In this document: one piece after another, positions 17,103 to 25,354 of the stretch
Layout of the letters: every line of letters starts with the position of its first letter
How positions within the stretch are numbered: the stretch's first letter is position 1
Source of the DNA: Phycisphaeraceae bacterium
GTDB lineage: Bacteria; Planctomycetota; Phycisphaerae; Phycisphaerales; Phycisphaeraceae
Assembly (NCBI GenBank): GCA_029260655.1
Contig: JAJDCU010000045.1
Span: 1 to 40,016, forward strand
Length of the DNA stretch: 40,016 nucleotides
Direction of reading: 5' to 3'
Program-made: the position numbers and the translations under genes
The notes under the pieces: model-generated
Told to the model about the DNA's origin: nothing
Seen by the model: only the letters and a program-made list of their open reading frames with translations
Databases searched by the model: none

Positions 17103-17966
17103 TCAGAACCCCGGCGTCGTGGTCGTGCCGCCCTTATTGGGGTTGCCCCACGCGAACCAGACGTCGTTGCCGTACGGGTCTTTCTTTGCGGTAGTACTGC
17201 CCGGGGCCCGATACTCGTCGGCGCTCATGTGCTCGCTGTGCCCGTCGAGGAAGCTGAGGTTGCCACCGTCGCCGTGGCGCTCGATCCGCTTTTGGCCTGC
17301 GGGCGGCTCGTAAACATTGCCGTCGATCACCTGAGGCCAGTCCAGGTCAATCGCAACCACGACCCAGGTCGTCGCCGGCAGCGAATTGATCATGCGGTCG
17401 ACGATCCCGTCGGCGTTGTTGAGGTTGTCTGGCAAGCCGAAGGTGCCCGCATTGTCGTTGAGCTTGTAATCGGTGTGGAATGAGATCGGGTCTCCTCCCG
17501 GGTCTGTGCCCCAGACCCTTTTGCCCGCCACGAGTGGCGACTGCCCGCTGAACTTCGACTCGTAGATCCCATTACCCAGGAAGCTCGCATTCCTGACCGG
17601 GGGGTCCCAGAGCTCACCGGCGGTATCGGTGTCCAACGCGGTGGGGCAGATGAAAACATCCTTGTTGCCGCCGAGGTACTCGTCGAGCATCTCGATCTGC
17701 TCGCCCTGTCGCCCGAAACCCGGTATCAACGGCAGGCGGTCGTCCCATTCGCCGGTGTAGTTGATGATCCCGGTCGCGAGCTGCCGCAGTTGGGTGAGGC
17801 ACTGCGCCCGCATCGCGGTCTTGCGCGCCGCGCCCAGCGCCGGCAGGAGGATCCCGACCAGCAGCGCGATGATGGAGATGACGACCAGCAGCTCGATCAG
17901 GGTGAAACCCATTGATCCGGCCTTCTTCCCTGTAGGCTTGGGGGGATGGGTAAGTTTGCTTGGCAT
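17103..17966 (-). CDS. Pseudopilin-like protein with prepilin N-terminus and DG motif
   Basis: A 287-residue protein. After a short basic leader it has [30 protein letters not shown], the type IV/type II prepilin cleavage and methylation site plus membrane helix. The C-terminal half has the layout of the large planctomycete pseudopilin family (DUF1559-like): [10 protein letters not shown], then [16 protein letters not shown], the characteristic DG-containing motif. These proteins are abundant in Planctomycetota; their real role is unclear, and a type II secretion-like link is usually assumed. The start at 17966 has AGGAG nine bases upstream. No other secretion gene is nearby; it lies between the glucan locus and the PEP-CTERM genes. 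Confidence 0.85.
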   Translation of the reverse strand: MPSKLTHPPKPTGKKAGSMGFTLIELLVVISIIALLVGILLPALGAARKTAMRAQCLTQLRQLATGIINYTGEWDDRLPLIPGFGRQGEQIEMLDEYLGGNKDVFICPTALDTDTAGELWDPPVRNASFLGNGIYESKFSGQSPLVAGKRVWGTDPGGDPISFHTDYKLNDNAGTFGLPDNLNNADGIVDRMINSLPATTWVVVAIDLDWPQVIDGNVYEPPAGQKRIERHGDGGNLSFLDGHSEHMSADEYRAPGSTTAKKDPYGNDVWFAWGNPNKGGTTTTPGF

Positions 17967-18059
17967 GGCTGTGGACTCCTCAACCCAGCGGATCAGGGGT
18001 TGATCGGTATTTGGATTCGCTTATTCATTCAATGCCGACGATCGCGTCGGCTGGTAAGC

Positions 18060-18087
18060 GGAGGGGCCCGAGTTAACGGCCCCCTCC
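18060..18087 (-). terminator. GC-rich hairpin after a PEP-CTERM gene
   Basis: Arms GGAGGGGCC and GGCCCCCTCC with an eight- to nine-base loop lie 22 bases after the stop of the next gene on the minus strand. There is no T-run, so it may be a transcript-stabilising or weak terminator hairpin. Confidence 0.4.
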
Positions 18088-18109
18088 GGGAGAGACAAGA
18101 AACGACCGA

Positions 18110-18877
18110 TCAACCCTGCCGACGCCGCAGCACGGCCAGGCCGCCCAGGCCCATCAGCGCGAGGCTGGCGGGTTCGGGGGTCACCACGACGTTGTTGAAC
18201 GTGGTGGTCACAGCGCTGGTGGTTAGCGGGGCGGTTGGGATGTTCTGGGTATACACGCCCGCGTTGTGGTTTAGCGGGCCACCTTCGATGTTGTCCCAGT
18301 TCAACAGGCCGCTGGACTCCAGCCCGGCGCCGCGATCGATGATGTACTCGATCGTGCCGGCCACGTTAAGGAAGCCGCTAGAGGTGTACACCATCTTCAT
18401 GAAGATGCTTGTGCCTTGGACATACCCGTTAGGGGCTCCGGCTCCGGCGAAGCTGAAGAACGGCGCCCCGCCGCCGAACGCGGCGATCTCACCGTTGTCC
18501 TTGATGATGAACTGCACGTCGCCGGTCACCGGTGCGACGGCGCGCAGGCCGGCCTCGGAACCGGCGTCGGTGGCGGACAGGGTCACGTCCGCTTCGATCG
18601 AAAAATCATCGAGGAAGGTGAAGATGTGGTCCGACACACCGCCGTTACTACTCACGGACGCGTCGTGCCGGTTGGCCCAGCCGCCGGTCCCATACGCGCT
18701 CTCGGCGAACTGTACCGAGTCGATCCCGTTCGACGTCGTGACAAGCGTGCTGCCGGGGAAGTCGTTGAACACGCGCTCGTTGATGACGTTCAGGTCGAAC
18801 GCCGCCGACGCCGTTTGAACAACACTCAGTCCCAATACCGCTACGCCAGCCAATTTCAAAACACTCATGCCTTTCAT
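18110..18877 (-). CDS. PEP-CTERM protein, LamG-like, no dockerin
   Basis: A 255-residue exported protein. The signal peptide is MKGMSVLKLAGVAVLGLSVVQTASA. The mature domain resembles a LamG/concanavalin-like beta-sandwich: WANRHDASVSSNGGVSDHIFTF, FSIEADVTLSATD, IFMKMVYTSSGFLN, TIEYIIDRGAG, and ends TTTFNNVVV. The C-terminus is TPEPASLALMGLGGLAVLRRRQG, a PEP-CTERM signal. It is a shorter relative of the next gene upstream, which shares WXNRHXAXXSSNGG-like and KMVY blocks but carries a dockerin pair. The start at 18877 is chosen for AGGAGA seven bases upstream and for a clean signal peptide. Its function is unknown; binding of glycans at the surface is possible. Confidence 0.78.
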   Translation of the reverse strand: MKGMSVLKLAGVAVLGLSVVQTASAAFDLNVINERVFNDFPGSTLVTTSNGIDSVQFAESAYGTGGWANRHDASVSSNGGVSDHIFTFLDDFSIEADVTLSATDAGSEAGLRAVAPVTGDVQFIIKDNGEIAAFGGGAPFFSFAGAGAPNGYVQGTSIFMKMVYTSSGFLNVAGTIEYIIDRGAGLESSGLLNWDNIEGGPLNHNAGVYTQNIPTAPLTTSAVTTTFNNVVVTPEPASLALMGLGGLAVLRRRQG

Positions 18878-19010
18878 TTCTCCATCTCCTGTATTAGAAA
18901 ACGATTTGACCAATCACACAAAAAAACATTGCCCGTTAACATCAATCAGTATGGTGACGGCTCACAACTCGGTTCGGGCGGGTCCGAGCCGTGTGCCGAT
19001 GCAACTCATA

Positions 19011-20099
19011 TCACGCCCTTCGTCTGAGCATCGCCAACCCGCCCAGGGACAATACGGCGAGGCCGGCGGGTTCGGGAACCACCGAGCCCGGCGGCGGTGG
19101 TGTGCCGGCGTTCCAGTTGCCCAGGATCAGGTTCAGGTCTTCGATCCCGACGAAATTATCGTTGCTCGGATCGGCGCGGATGTCGTCGATCACCGAAACT
19201 TCGGGCACCTGGGCCTGGTTCCAATTACTTAAGACGATATTCAGGTCTTCGATCCCGACGAAGCCATCGGCGTTGAGGTCGCCATCGAGCAGGGTGGCGA
19301 TGCTGACATTGGTAAAGGCGGCGGTGACCGCCTCGGTGGCGGCGTCCACGAACGGGACGTCGCTTTGCAGGTACAGACCCAGGCGCGTGCCGTCATCGAT
19401 CCCGTTTTCAAGGTTGCCCAGCGCAATAACCCCCGAGGTGATGCCATCGACGATGAACTCGAGGCTGGCGGGCTTGACCAGATCTGCGGTGGCGTCGGAG
19501 CCCACGCCGGGACGGTAGACCATCTTGATGTTGACGTTCGTGCCGGGTGTGTAGGGCACGGCTCCGTACTCGAGGGCGCCATCGTCAATCACGTTGCTTG
19601 TGAAGGGGAAGTACGAGCTGAAGGTGGCGATTTCGCCGTCGGGGACCCCGGGGACCTGGGGGACCGCGTTGTTGTTGGTCGAGACTATGAAGAAGCCCGA
19701 CCCGGTCAGGATTGATGAGGTGAAGATCCCTGCTTCCTTACGCGGGGAGTCATTGACCGCGTCGAGATTCAGGTCGAAGCTCACGGAGAACCCTTCCTGG
19801 TTGACGAAGTCGTGCGGGGTCGTACCGCCGTTCGACGAGAAGAAGGCGTTGTGGCGGTTGAACCCGTTTGGTGCGCCGGCGTCAGGGATCCCGAAGTTGG
19901 TCTCGTCGAAGATAACCGTTCCGGTCGAGGCAAAGTTATCCGTCAGCACCAGGTTGCTGCTGGGATAGGCGTTAAAAGGGGCTCGCAGCAACGGGAAGAG
20001 GCCGTTGATATCCGAGACCGCCGCGCTTGCCGACGTGGCAGCGGACATAACCCCCACCGCGATGAGGCTCCCGGCCAAAAGTGTTCTACTGATCATCAT
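19011..20099 (-). CDS. PEP-CTERM protein, LamG-like, with dockerin pair
   Basis: A 362-residue protein. The signal peptide is MMISRTLLAGSLIAVGVMSAATSASA. Residues 28-255 are the same LamG-like domain as in the shorter neighbour: FNRHNAFFSSNGGTTPHDF, FSVSFDLNLDA, VNIKMVYRPG, LEFIVDGITSG, AAFTNVSI. Then come the loops DLNADGFVGIED and DPSNDNFVGIED, a TPPPPGS linker and VPEPAGLAVLSLGGLAMLRRRA. The second loop has Asn where Gly is normal, so calcium binding there may be weak. The start at 20099 has GGAGG nine bases upstream. A TGTAAG..CTTACA operator lies 100 bp upstream next to a TTGACA, so control by the neighbouring LacI protein is likely. Confidence 0.78.
   Translation of the reverse strand: MMISRTLLAGSLIAVGVMSAATSASAAVSDINGLFPLLRAPFNAYPSSNLVLTDNFASTGTVIFDETNFGIPDAGAPNGFNRHNAFFSSNGGTTPHDFVNQEGFSVSFDLNLDAVNDSPRKEAGIFTSSILTGSGFFIVSTNNNAVPQVPGVPDGEIATFSSYFPFTSNVIDDGALEYGAVPYTPGTNVNIKMVYRPGVGSDATADLVKPASLEFIVDGITSGVIALGNLENGIDDGTRLGLYLQSDVPFVDAATEAVTAAFTNVSIATLLDGDLNADGFVGIEDLNIVLSNWNQAQVPEVSVIDDIRADPSNDNFVGIEDLNLILGNWNAGTPPPPGSVVPEPAGLAVLSLGGLAMLRRRA
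19105..19283 (-). repeat. Dockerin-pair DNA repeat, copy 3
   Basis: Encodes DLNADGFVGIED and DPSNDNFVGIED, with a slightly longer spacer than the other copies. Confidence 0.7.
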
Positions 20100-20201
20100 T
20101 ATCCCTATCCTCCAGTTAGTGATCACCGATCTGAATCGGTACGAATGATTAATAAGCCCAATCTCATCTATCCAAGGCCGCGACACATACCGTGTCAACG
20201 G

Positions 20202-20215
20202 TGTAAGCCCTTACA
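20202..20215. promoter_or_regulatory. LacI-type operator upstream of LamG-like gene
   Basis: TGTAAGCCCTTACA has perfect six-base arms (TGTAAG/CTTACA). On the minus strand it ends three bases before a TTGACA (20193-20198). It matches the sites at the LacI gene and the FG-GAP gene. Confidence 0.6.
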
Positions 20216-20293
20216 TACATGCCAACCATGCGACGGGCCCTTGCTCACCTTCAAAACCAATCGCCGATGCGACTCGCACCCGCGTGTAAACCG

Positions 20294-21373
20294 TTAAGAC
20301 TCCCTCTCCACGCCGCATGAACGCCGGATCACAAGCTCGGTTGGGAGAACTCTTTCCAGCCGTGTACGACCACCGGTCACCAGGCTGATCGCCGCTTCGG
20401 AAGCGGCCCGGCCCATCTCACGCATCGGTGAGTGCACGGTCGTCAGCCCCAGGTGTCGGGCTGCCTGGACATCGTCAAAGCCAACCAAAGCCATGTCCTT
20501 GGGGACGCTCAGGCCCCGCTCGCGCATCGCCTCCATCACGCCCATCGCCATCGGGTCGTTCAGCGCGAACATCGCCTCGGGGAGCGTCTTGCCCGAATCG
20601 AGCCAGTGTTTCATTAACTCGTAGCCGCTTTCCCAGAAGAAAGTGCCCGGCCAGACCAGGTCCTTGTTGAGCGTGACCCCCGCACGCTTGGCGGCACGTT
20701 GGCAGCCCTGGAAACGTTGCTCGGCGTCAATGGTCCCGTCCGGACCGTTCAAGATCGCGATGCGCTCGTAGCCCAACGCAAGCAGGTGCGACATCGCCGC
20801 GTCGGCGCCGGAGATGTTGTCGATCATGACAGACGCGACACGGGCATCCTTCACCGGCCGGTCGATCAGGACGATCGGCAACTCCCGCTGAGAGGCCTGG
20901 CGTATGAACTGATCGGACATCCCCAGGTTCATCAGGATCAACGCGTCGACCCGGCCGGCCTGGAGGTACTCGGCGACCCGGTCGTGCTCATCTGGCAAGC
21001 CTTGGGAAAACGCGACCATCAGGTGATAATCCCGGCTGACGGCGTACTCGTTGATGCCCTTGAGCACCTCGCTGAAGAAACCCGAATCGATCCCCGGGAA
21101 CACCACGCCGATTGTGTCGGTGCGCTGCCGGGCCAAGGCGCGTGCGGAATGGTTGCGCATGTAACCCAATTCCCTGATGGCCTTGAGCACACGGACCCGC
21201 GTCGCCGGGCGGACCTTCGGAGACTGATTGATAACCCTGGACACCGTCGCCGTAGAAACACCGCTTTGGCGCGAAACGTCCTGCACGGTGACCGGGCGCC
21301 CGTTATCGCCGGCAACATCCCGAAGAATGGTACCGCTTACATCCTGTATGTAATCGTTTACATCCACGGGCAT
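20294..21373 (-). CDS. LacI family transcriptional regulator
   Basis: A 359-residue repressor of classic build. The helix-turn-helix and hinge are VTVQDVSRQSGVSTATVSRVINQSPKVRPATRVRVLKAIRELGYMRNHSARALA, starting about residue 28. The effector domain follows (TIGVVFPGIDSGFFSEVLKGI, IVLIDRP, YERIAILNGPDGTIDAEQRFQG, ALNDPMAMGVMEAMRERGLSVPKDMALVGFDDV) and is full length. It presumably responds to a sugar. An extra 27-residue N-terminal segment precedes the DNA-binding domain, and the annotated ATG directly abuts a -10-like TAGGAT, so the true start may be further in, although no later ATG exists in frame. Three copies of an operator-like site occur nearby: in its own 5' region, before the FG-GAP gene and before the LamG-like gene. 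Confidence 0.93.
   Translation of the reverse strand: MPVDVNDYIQDVSGTILRDVAGDNGRPVTVQDVSRQSGVSTATVSRVINQSPKVRPATRVRVLKAIRELGYMRNHSARALARQRTDTIGVVFPGIDSGFFSEVLKGINEYAVSRDYHLMVAFSQGLPDEHDRVAEYLQAGRVDALILMNLGMSDQFIRQASQRELPIVLIDRPVKDARVASVMIDNISGADAAMSHLLALGYERIAILNGPDGTIDAEQRFQGCQRAAKRAGVTLNKDLVWPGTFFWESGYELMKHWLDSGKTLPEAMFALNDPMAMGVMEAMRERGLSVPKDMALVGFDDVQAARHLGLTTVHSPMREMGRAASEAAISLVTGGRTRLERVLPTELVIRRSCGVERES
21349..21362. promoter_or_regulatory. LacI-type operator at the start of the LacI gene
   Basis: TGTAATCGTTTACA overlaps codons 4-8 of the frame as called and sits just after the predicted transcription start, a position suited to self-repression. Confidence 0.6.
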
Positions 21374-21401
21374 ATCCTACAGCATCTCATAGGAGTGTCA
21401 A
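21374..21401 (-). promoter_or_regulatory. Predicted promoter of the LacI gene
   Basis: On the minus strand TTGACA (21396-21401), a 16-base spacer and TAGGAT (21374-21379). The called ATG follows the -10 with no gap, so the message would start inside or after it. Confidence 0.45.
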
Positions 21402-21554
21402 GCATATTCTTAGCGCCTGAAAAAAAATTTGGATCTCGCCTGGCATCAGCCACTGAAAACTGTAATCAGCTTTTCAAGACCGACGCAACCGTAACTCATT
21501 TTTAAGCATGTCATTACGACTCGTGCAAAGCCGCTGCCACGCGAACTACGACTG

Positions 21555-23423
21555 TCACAGACCGCGTCGTGGCCGGCATCGCAGACATAACACAGCCGCC
21601 GAGCCTAATAAGATCAACCCGGCGGGCTCCGGAATCACGCTCGGCGGTTGGCCTGTCAGTGGCAAGCCGGCGTTCCAATTTCCCAGAACCTCGTTGAGGT
21701 CTTCGATTCCGACAAAACCGTCGCCCGAAGGATCGCCCAGTTGGTGCAGGCCGGACACCACCGACTGATTCCAGTTGCCCAGAACGATGTTGAGGTCCTC
21801 GATGCCGACGAAGCCGTCACCGTTCAGATCGCCGGGGAGATAGGTTTCCTGCGCTAGCAAGACCTGGTTGGGCGCGACATCGAAAAACTGCTGGACGATC
21901 CCGCTGGGCCAATTGATTGTGATGTTGTCGATGTTTCCGGCGAATGCACCTAGTCCGAAGTGCGCAGTCATCTGGTTCTGGCTGAGGTAGTTGGTGCCGC
22001 CATCGATCTCGCGAAGTTGCTCGTCGCCGATAACGGTGTTGTCGGGGTCGATGATGATCCGGGCGCCGATCCCGTCGCGGTTGGACTCGGCGCCGACGGT
22101 CTTCACACGCAGCCAGGCGTTGCCGTTGGCGGAGTCGTTGCGGTAGAAGACGGGCGCGCCGCCGTGGTTGATGACGAGTGTGTCCAGGTCGCCATCGTTG
22201 TCGTAGTCGAGCGTGAGCAGGCCGCGTCCCTGTGCGGTGTCTGTGATGCCCTCGGTGGTGGTAACGTCGGTGAAGGTCCCGTCGCCGTTGTTGTGCCAGA
22301 GCGTGGTCGGGTCGGCGTCGAAAACGCCGGGGAAGCCGTTGGTGGCCATCAGGTCCAAGTGCCCGTCGTTGTCATAATCGAGCCATGTCGCGGCCCACCA
22401 CCAGCCCTCGGGGCGTACGCCTGCGGCGTCGGTCTGCTCGGAGAAGACGCGGTTGCCCTCGTTTCGGTAAAGCCGGTTGCCGAACTCGGGCGCCGCGGCG
22501 GGGTCGCCGTTGACGATGGCGGTGACATACCAGTCCAGGTCGCCGTCGCCGTCGTAGTCACCGATGGTCGATCCCATGCCGGCCCGGTCGGTCCCGACGT
22601 TGGCGGCGGTTGTGCCATCGATGAACGTGCCGTCGCCGTTGTTCCAGAAAAGTTGACTGGTCAGGAAGTCGGCGGCGATCGCAATATCGGGGTTGCCGTC
22701 GCCGTCCATGTCGGAGAACCGTGGGGCGAAGCGGTAGGCGGTGGTCTTTGGGTAGACGTTGAGCCCGGCGGCGGCGGTGACGTCGTCGAAGTGGCCGGGG
22801 TTGGCGGTGCCCTGGTTGCGCAGGAGCCTGGATGACGACTGCGAGGCGAGGACTTCCCAATCACTGGTCATCGCATCGAGGTAGCCGTCACGGTTGTAAT
22901 CGCCCAGTGCGATCCCCATCCCGCTAGTGGGGATGGTGGTGGTGATGTCCGCGCCGCGAGCGACGGCGTCTTCGGAGAACGTGCCGTCTCCGTTGTTGAT
23001 GTAGAGGTAGTACCGGTTGCCTGGCGCGGAGATGGGGACGACGGCGGAGACATAAAGGTCCAGGTCGCCGTCGTTATCGATGTCGCCGAATACCGGGCCG
23101 TTGGTCGGGAGGTTTGCGGTGAACCCGGCGCTCAAGGAGACGTCCTGAAACGAGCCGTTGCCCAGGTTCTTATAGAGGACGTCGGCACCGTCGATGCGGG
23201 TGAAGAACAGGTCGACCAGACCGTCGCCGTCGAAGTCGCCCGCGGTAGCGCCACCTGTCATCGACGCCGAACCCGACTGGATGCCAGCCGCCTGGACGTG
23301 GGTGATCCCTGAATCGATGGCCGAAACCGCGGTAAACGCACCCCAAGCCGGTGACGACCACGCGAACAGCACCCCGACACACGGGGCAGCCCACCAAACT
23401 TGGCCCATCCTCGGCATCCTCAT
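21555..23423 (-). CDS. FG-GAP/ASPIC (CRTAC1-like) surface protein with dockerin pair and PEP-CTERM
   Basis: A 622-residue protein. A signal peptide ends near SSPAWGA. Then come about seven FG-GAP/VCBS repeats with calcium loops of the form GDFDGDGLVDLFF, GDIDNDGDLDLYV, GDYNRDGYLDAM, SDMDGDGNPDIAI, GDYDGDGDLDWYV, LDYDNDGHLDLMA and LDYDNDGDLDTLV, which should fold as a beta-propeller. An ASPIC/UnbV domain follows (NAWLRVKTVGAESNRDGIGARI, SQNQMTAHFGLG, INWPSGIVQ), then the loops DLNGDGFVGIED and DPSGDGFVGIED, and VIPEPAGLILLGSAAVL with CRPRRGL. Such proteins are common at planctomycete surfaces; roles in adhesion or glycan binding are assumed, not shown. GGAGG precedes the ATG at 23423 by four bases. 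A LacI-type operator lies just downstream of a TATATT in its promoter. Confidence 0.85.
   Translation of the reverse strand: MRMPRMGQVWWAAPCVGVLFAWSSPAWGAFTAVSAIDSGITHVQAAGIQSGSASMTGGATAGDFDGDGLVDLFFTRIDGADVLYKNLGNGSFQDVSLSAGFTANLPTNGPVFGDIDNDGDLDLYVSAVVPISAPGNRYYLYINNGDGTFSEDAVARGADITTTIPTSGMGIALGDYNRDGYLDAMTSDWEVLASQSSSRLLRNQGTANPGHFDDVTAAAGLNVYPKTTAYRFAPRFSDMDGDGNPDIAIAADFLTSQLFWNNGDGTFIDGTTAANVGTDRAGMGSTIGDYDGDGDLDWYVTAIVNGDPAAAPEFGNRLYRNEGNRVFSEQTDAAGVRPEGWWWAATWLDYDNDGHLDLMATNGFPGVFDADPTTLWHNNGDGTFTDVTTTEGITDTAQGRGLLTLDYDNDGDLDTLVINHGGAPVFYRNDSANGNAWLRVKTVGAESNRDGIGARIIIDPDNTVIGDEQLREIDGGTNYLSQNQMTAHFGLGAFAGNIDNITINWPSGIVQQFFDVAPNQVLLAQETYLPGDLNGDGFVGIEDLNIVLGNWNQSVVSGLHQLGDPSGDGFVGIEDLNEVLGNWNAGLPLTGQPPSVIPEPAGLILLGSAAVLCLRCRPRRGL
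21667..21833 (-). repeat. Dockerin-pair DNA repeat, copy 4
   Basis: Encodes DLNGDGFVGIED and DPSGDGFVGIED; the linker after it is LPLTGQPPS rather than TPPPP. Confidence 0.7.
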
Positions 23424-23472
23424 CAACCCTCCGTACAACAAACGACGTACTCCTCCGTCCGATAACTCCAAA

Positions 23473-23486
23473 TGTAATCGCTTACA
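23473..23486. promoter_or_regulatory. LacI-type operator of the FG-GAP gene
   Basis: TGTAATCGCTTACA. On the minus strand it lies nine bases after TATATT (23496-23501), so it would cover the start of transcription, a classical repression position. Confidence 0.6.
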
Positions 23487-23709
23487 AACCAGGGTAATAT
23501 ACCACAGTTTGGGATCAATACCATCAAAATCAACCCGGTTTAGCCTTAATGCAACGACTACACGGGGCTTGGAGATGATGCGATATCCCTCACGTCCCCC
23601 GTCGTGTTCTTAATGCGGCGGCGTAATTTCTATCTGCCAGAGACTGGAGCCCATGCCTGCTTGGCGCAAGCTATCTCCAAGCGATGCCAGTCGTGATGAA
23701 AGTTGCAAT

Positions 23710-25326
23710 CTATGCAGTGCGTCGCAGCATGGCCGTCGTCCCGACAACCAGCATCAGCACAGTCCCCGGCTCCGGGACCGTACCCGAGGCCTCGGGCGGC
23801 GGCGGTGTGCCGGCGTTCCAGTTGCCAAGCACAAGGTTGAGGTCTTCGATCCCGACAAAGCCATCTCCGGATGGGTCGGCCAGGGGGTTGCTGGGCGGGA
23901 CGGTCTGGTTCCAGTTACCCAATACGAAGTTCAGATCTTCGATCCCGACAAACCCGTCGCCGTCGAGGTCGCCTTCGATCATGGCAGCGACCGCGATCGT
24001 AATGCCCAGATCGTGTCGTCCGGTCGCCGGGTCCCACAGCCCGGGGTTGGCCAGTTGGATCGCGTACTCAGGTCGGTCGGCGAGAGTCGCCTCCGGGTCG
24101 GGCAGCGACAGCAACAGTTGGTAGTTACCCGCCGCCGCCTCGGCCGGGACATCGATCAGTGCGGATAAGGTGATCGTCCCGCCCGGCAACCATGTGCGCG
24201 GGTCGTCGGGCAGTGGTATGTCGTACTCGGTCAAGCCATCTTCCGATACAAGGGTGAGCACGACATCGCGCGGGTTGAACGGTGCGGCCCAGCCGGAGTT
24301 GACCAGGTCGATCGTCACCGGCAGTTGACCGCCGGCCAGCGCGCTTGGATCGTAGCCGATCGATTCCAAAGTGAACCGGTAACCCAGATTCCGCTTGACT
24401 TCATCCATGAACCCGTCTGCCTCCCAGCCGGCGAGCACATCCGGGTGGTAACCGCTGTTGAGGTAGCTGTAGTGAAGCTGCTGCATCTCGACACGCGCGG
24501 TCGCGCTGCCGGAGCGCGAGCTGAGACTACATGTCTCCCCGCCCATGGGCACGTATTGCGTGTCGGTGTTGAGCCAAGCCTTTTCCGCGACCGGGTTGGC
24601 GTAAGTCCCGAAGTCGGTCTCGCTGGCAAGGAAGCAGTCGTTATGGTGGCCGATGCGCGACTTGTCGGAGCCGGTAAACGCCTCGCCGGGGGTCAGCGCG
24701 TCGGTGTCCTGAACGATCATCCACTTCTGACTGGGCGTGCGGAGCTGGATGGTCCGATCGGCGGGGAGGATCTGCATCCACTTGTCGGTGATCTGGCGAG
24801 CGTTGACCGGGTCCATGAGGTTGTTAGTGGACGAATGCCATTCCCCCCACGCGCCGATGAAGCCCGCTTGCGCGGTTGCGATGACGTCGGAGTTGGCGTC
24901 GATGATCGGCGCGAGTTGATCCATGTGGTTCAGGACCACGCTCAGCGGCGCGTCCGGCTCACCATTCCCCTCGCTGTAGGCGAACCGCAGCACACTCTTG
25001 ACTCCTCCCTGACGCATCATCGCGAAGTCGCTGCTGATCATGTCCAACTGCGTCTGGCTCAGCGGCTGGTCCCGGAACGATTTGAGATAGTACAGGCGCA
25101 GCATCAGCGTCATGTTGTTGTCCTGCATGTGCTGGGTCATCCACGGCTGCACGGGGTTCTGTTCGGACTGGGAGCCGACGTGGAAGTACAGGCCGCGCTC
25201 CGGATTCGCGATCACCCTGAGGTCGTCGGCGAGGAAGGATTGTGTAGCGGACAGGGCACCGGACGCAGCAAGGACGAGGGTCAGCGAGAATGCGGCGGTC
25301 AGGATGGCGGTGTGAGACGGTCGCAC
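23710..25326 (-). CDS. DUF4874/DUF4832 secreted protein with dockerin pair and PEP-CTERM
   Basis: A 538-residue protein. The signal peptide is MRPSHTAILTAAFSLTLVLAASGALSA. The N-terminal half (DUF4874) looks like a TIM barrel: NPERGLYFHVGSQ, MLRLYYLKSFRDQPLS, GVKSVLRFAYSEG, GFIGAWGEWHSSTNNL, TIQLRTPSQKW. The second half (DUF4832) has IGHHNDCFLASETDFGTY, MGGETCSLS and LGYRFTLESIGY, then a beta domain. Loops DLDGDGFVGIED and DPSGDGFVGIED and VPEPGTVLMLVVGTTAMLRRTA follow. Family members are suspected glycosidases; the Glu in GAWGEW is a plausible catalytic residue. The GTG at 25326 is preferred because upstream codons are not signal-like; GGAG lies eleven bases upstream, so the start is uncertain. 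It follows the spherulin-4 gene by 28 bp, so both are probably co-transcribed. A close paralogue lies at 32488-33855. Confidence 0.8.
   Translation of the reverse strand: MRPSHTAILTAAFSLTLVLAASGALSATQSFLADDLRVIANPERGLYFHVGSQSEQNPVQPWMTQHMQDNNMTLMLRLYYLKSFRDQPLSQTQLDMISSDFAMMRQGGVKSVLRFAYSEGNGEPDAPLSVVLNHMDQLAPIIDANSDVIATAQAGFIGAWGEWHSSTNNLMDPVNARQITDKWMQILPADRTIQLRTPSQKWMIVQDTDALTPGEAFTGSDKSRIGHHNDCFLASETDFGTYANPVAEKAWLNTDTQYVPMGGETCSLSSRSGSATARVEMQQLHYSYLNSGYHPDVLAGWEADGFMDEVKRNLGYRFTLESIGYDPSALAGGQLPVTIDLVNSGWAAPFNPRDVVLTLVSEDGLTEYDIPLPDDPRTWLPGGTITLSALIDVPAEAAAGNYQLLLSLPDPEATLADRPEYAIQLANPGLWDPATGRHDLGITIAVAAMIEGDLDGDGFVGIEDLNFVLGNWNQTVPPSNPLADPSGDGFVGIEDLNLVLGNWNAGTPPPPEASGTVPEPGTVLMLVVGTTAMLRRTA
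23810..23973 (-). repeat. Dockerin-pair DNA repeat, copy 5
   Basis: Encodes DLDGDGFVGIED and DPSGDGFVGIED, the shortest spacer of the set. Confidence 0.7.
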
Positions 25327-25354
25327 GCGGGTGTCGGCTCCAATGCCAGCAACT

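Noticed and set aside
20282-20298. TGTAAACCGTTAAG at the end of the LacI gene as an operator
   Set aside because: Only the left arm matches and it is next to a stop codon, away from any promoter.
21332-21345. Possible second LacI operator half (TGTAAGCG on the minus strand)
   Set aside because: Only one arm fits the TGTAAnCGnTTACA pattern; the other arm matches at half its bases.
23472-23709. Intergenic region after the DUF4832 gene as a site for an RNA gene
   Set aside because: Apart from the LacI-type operator and a -10 box I see no stem-loop set, tRNA arms or ribosome-site-led frame.
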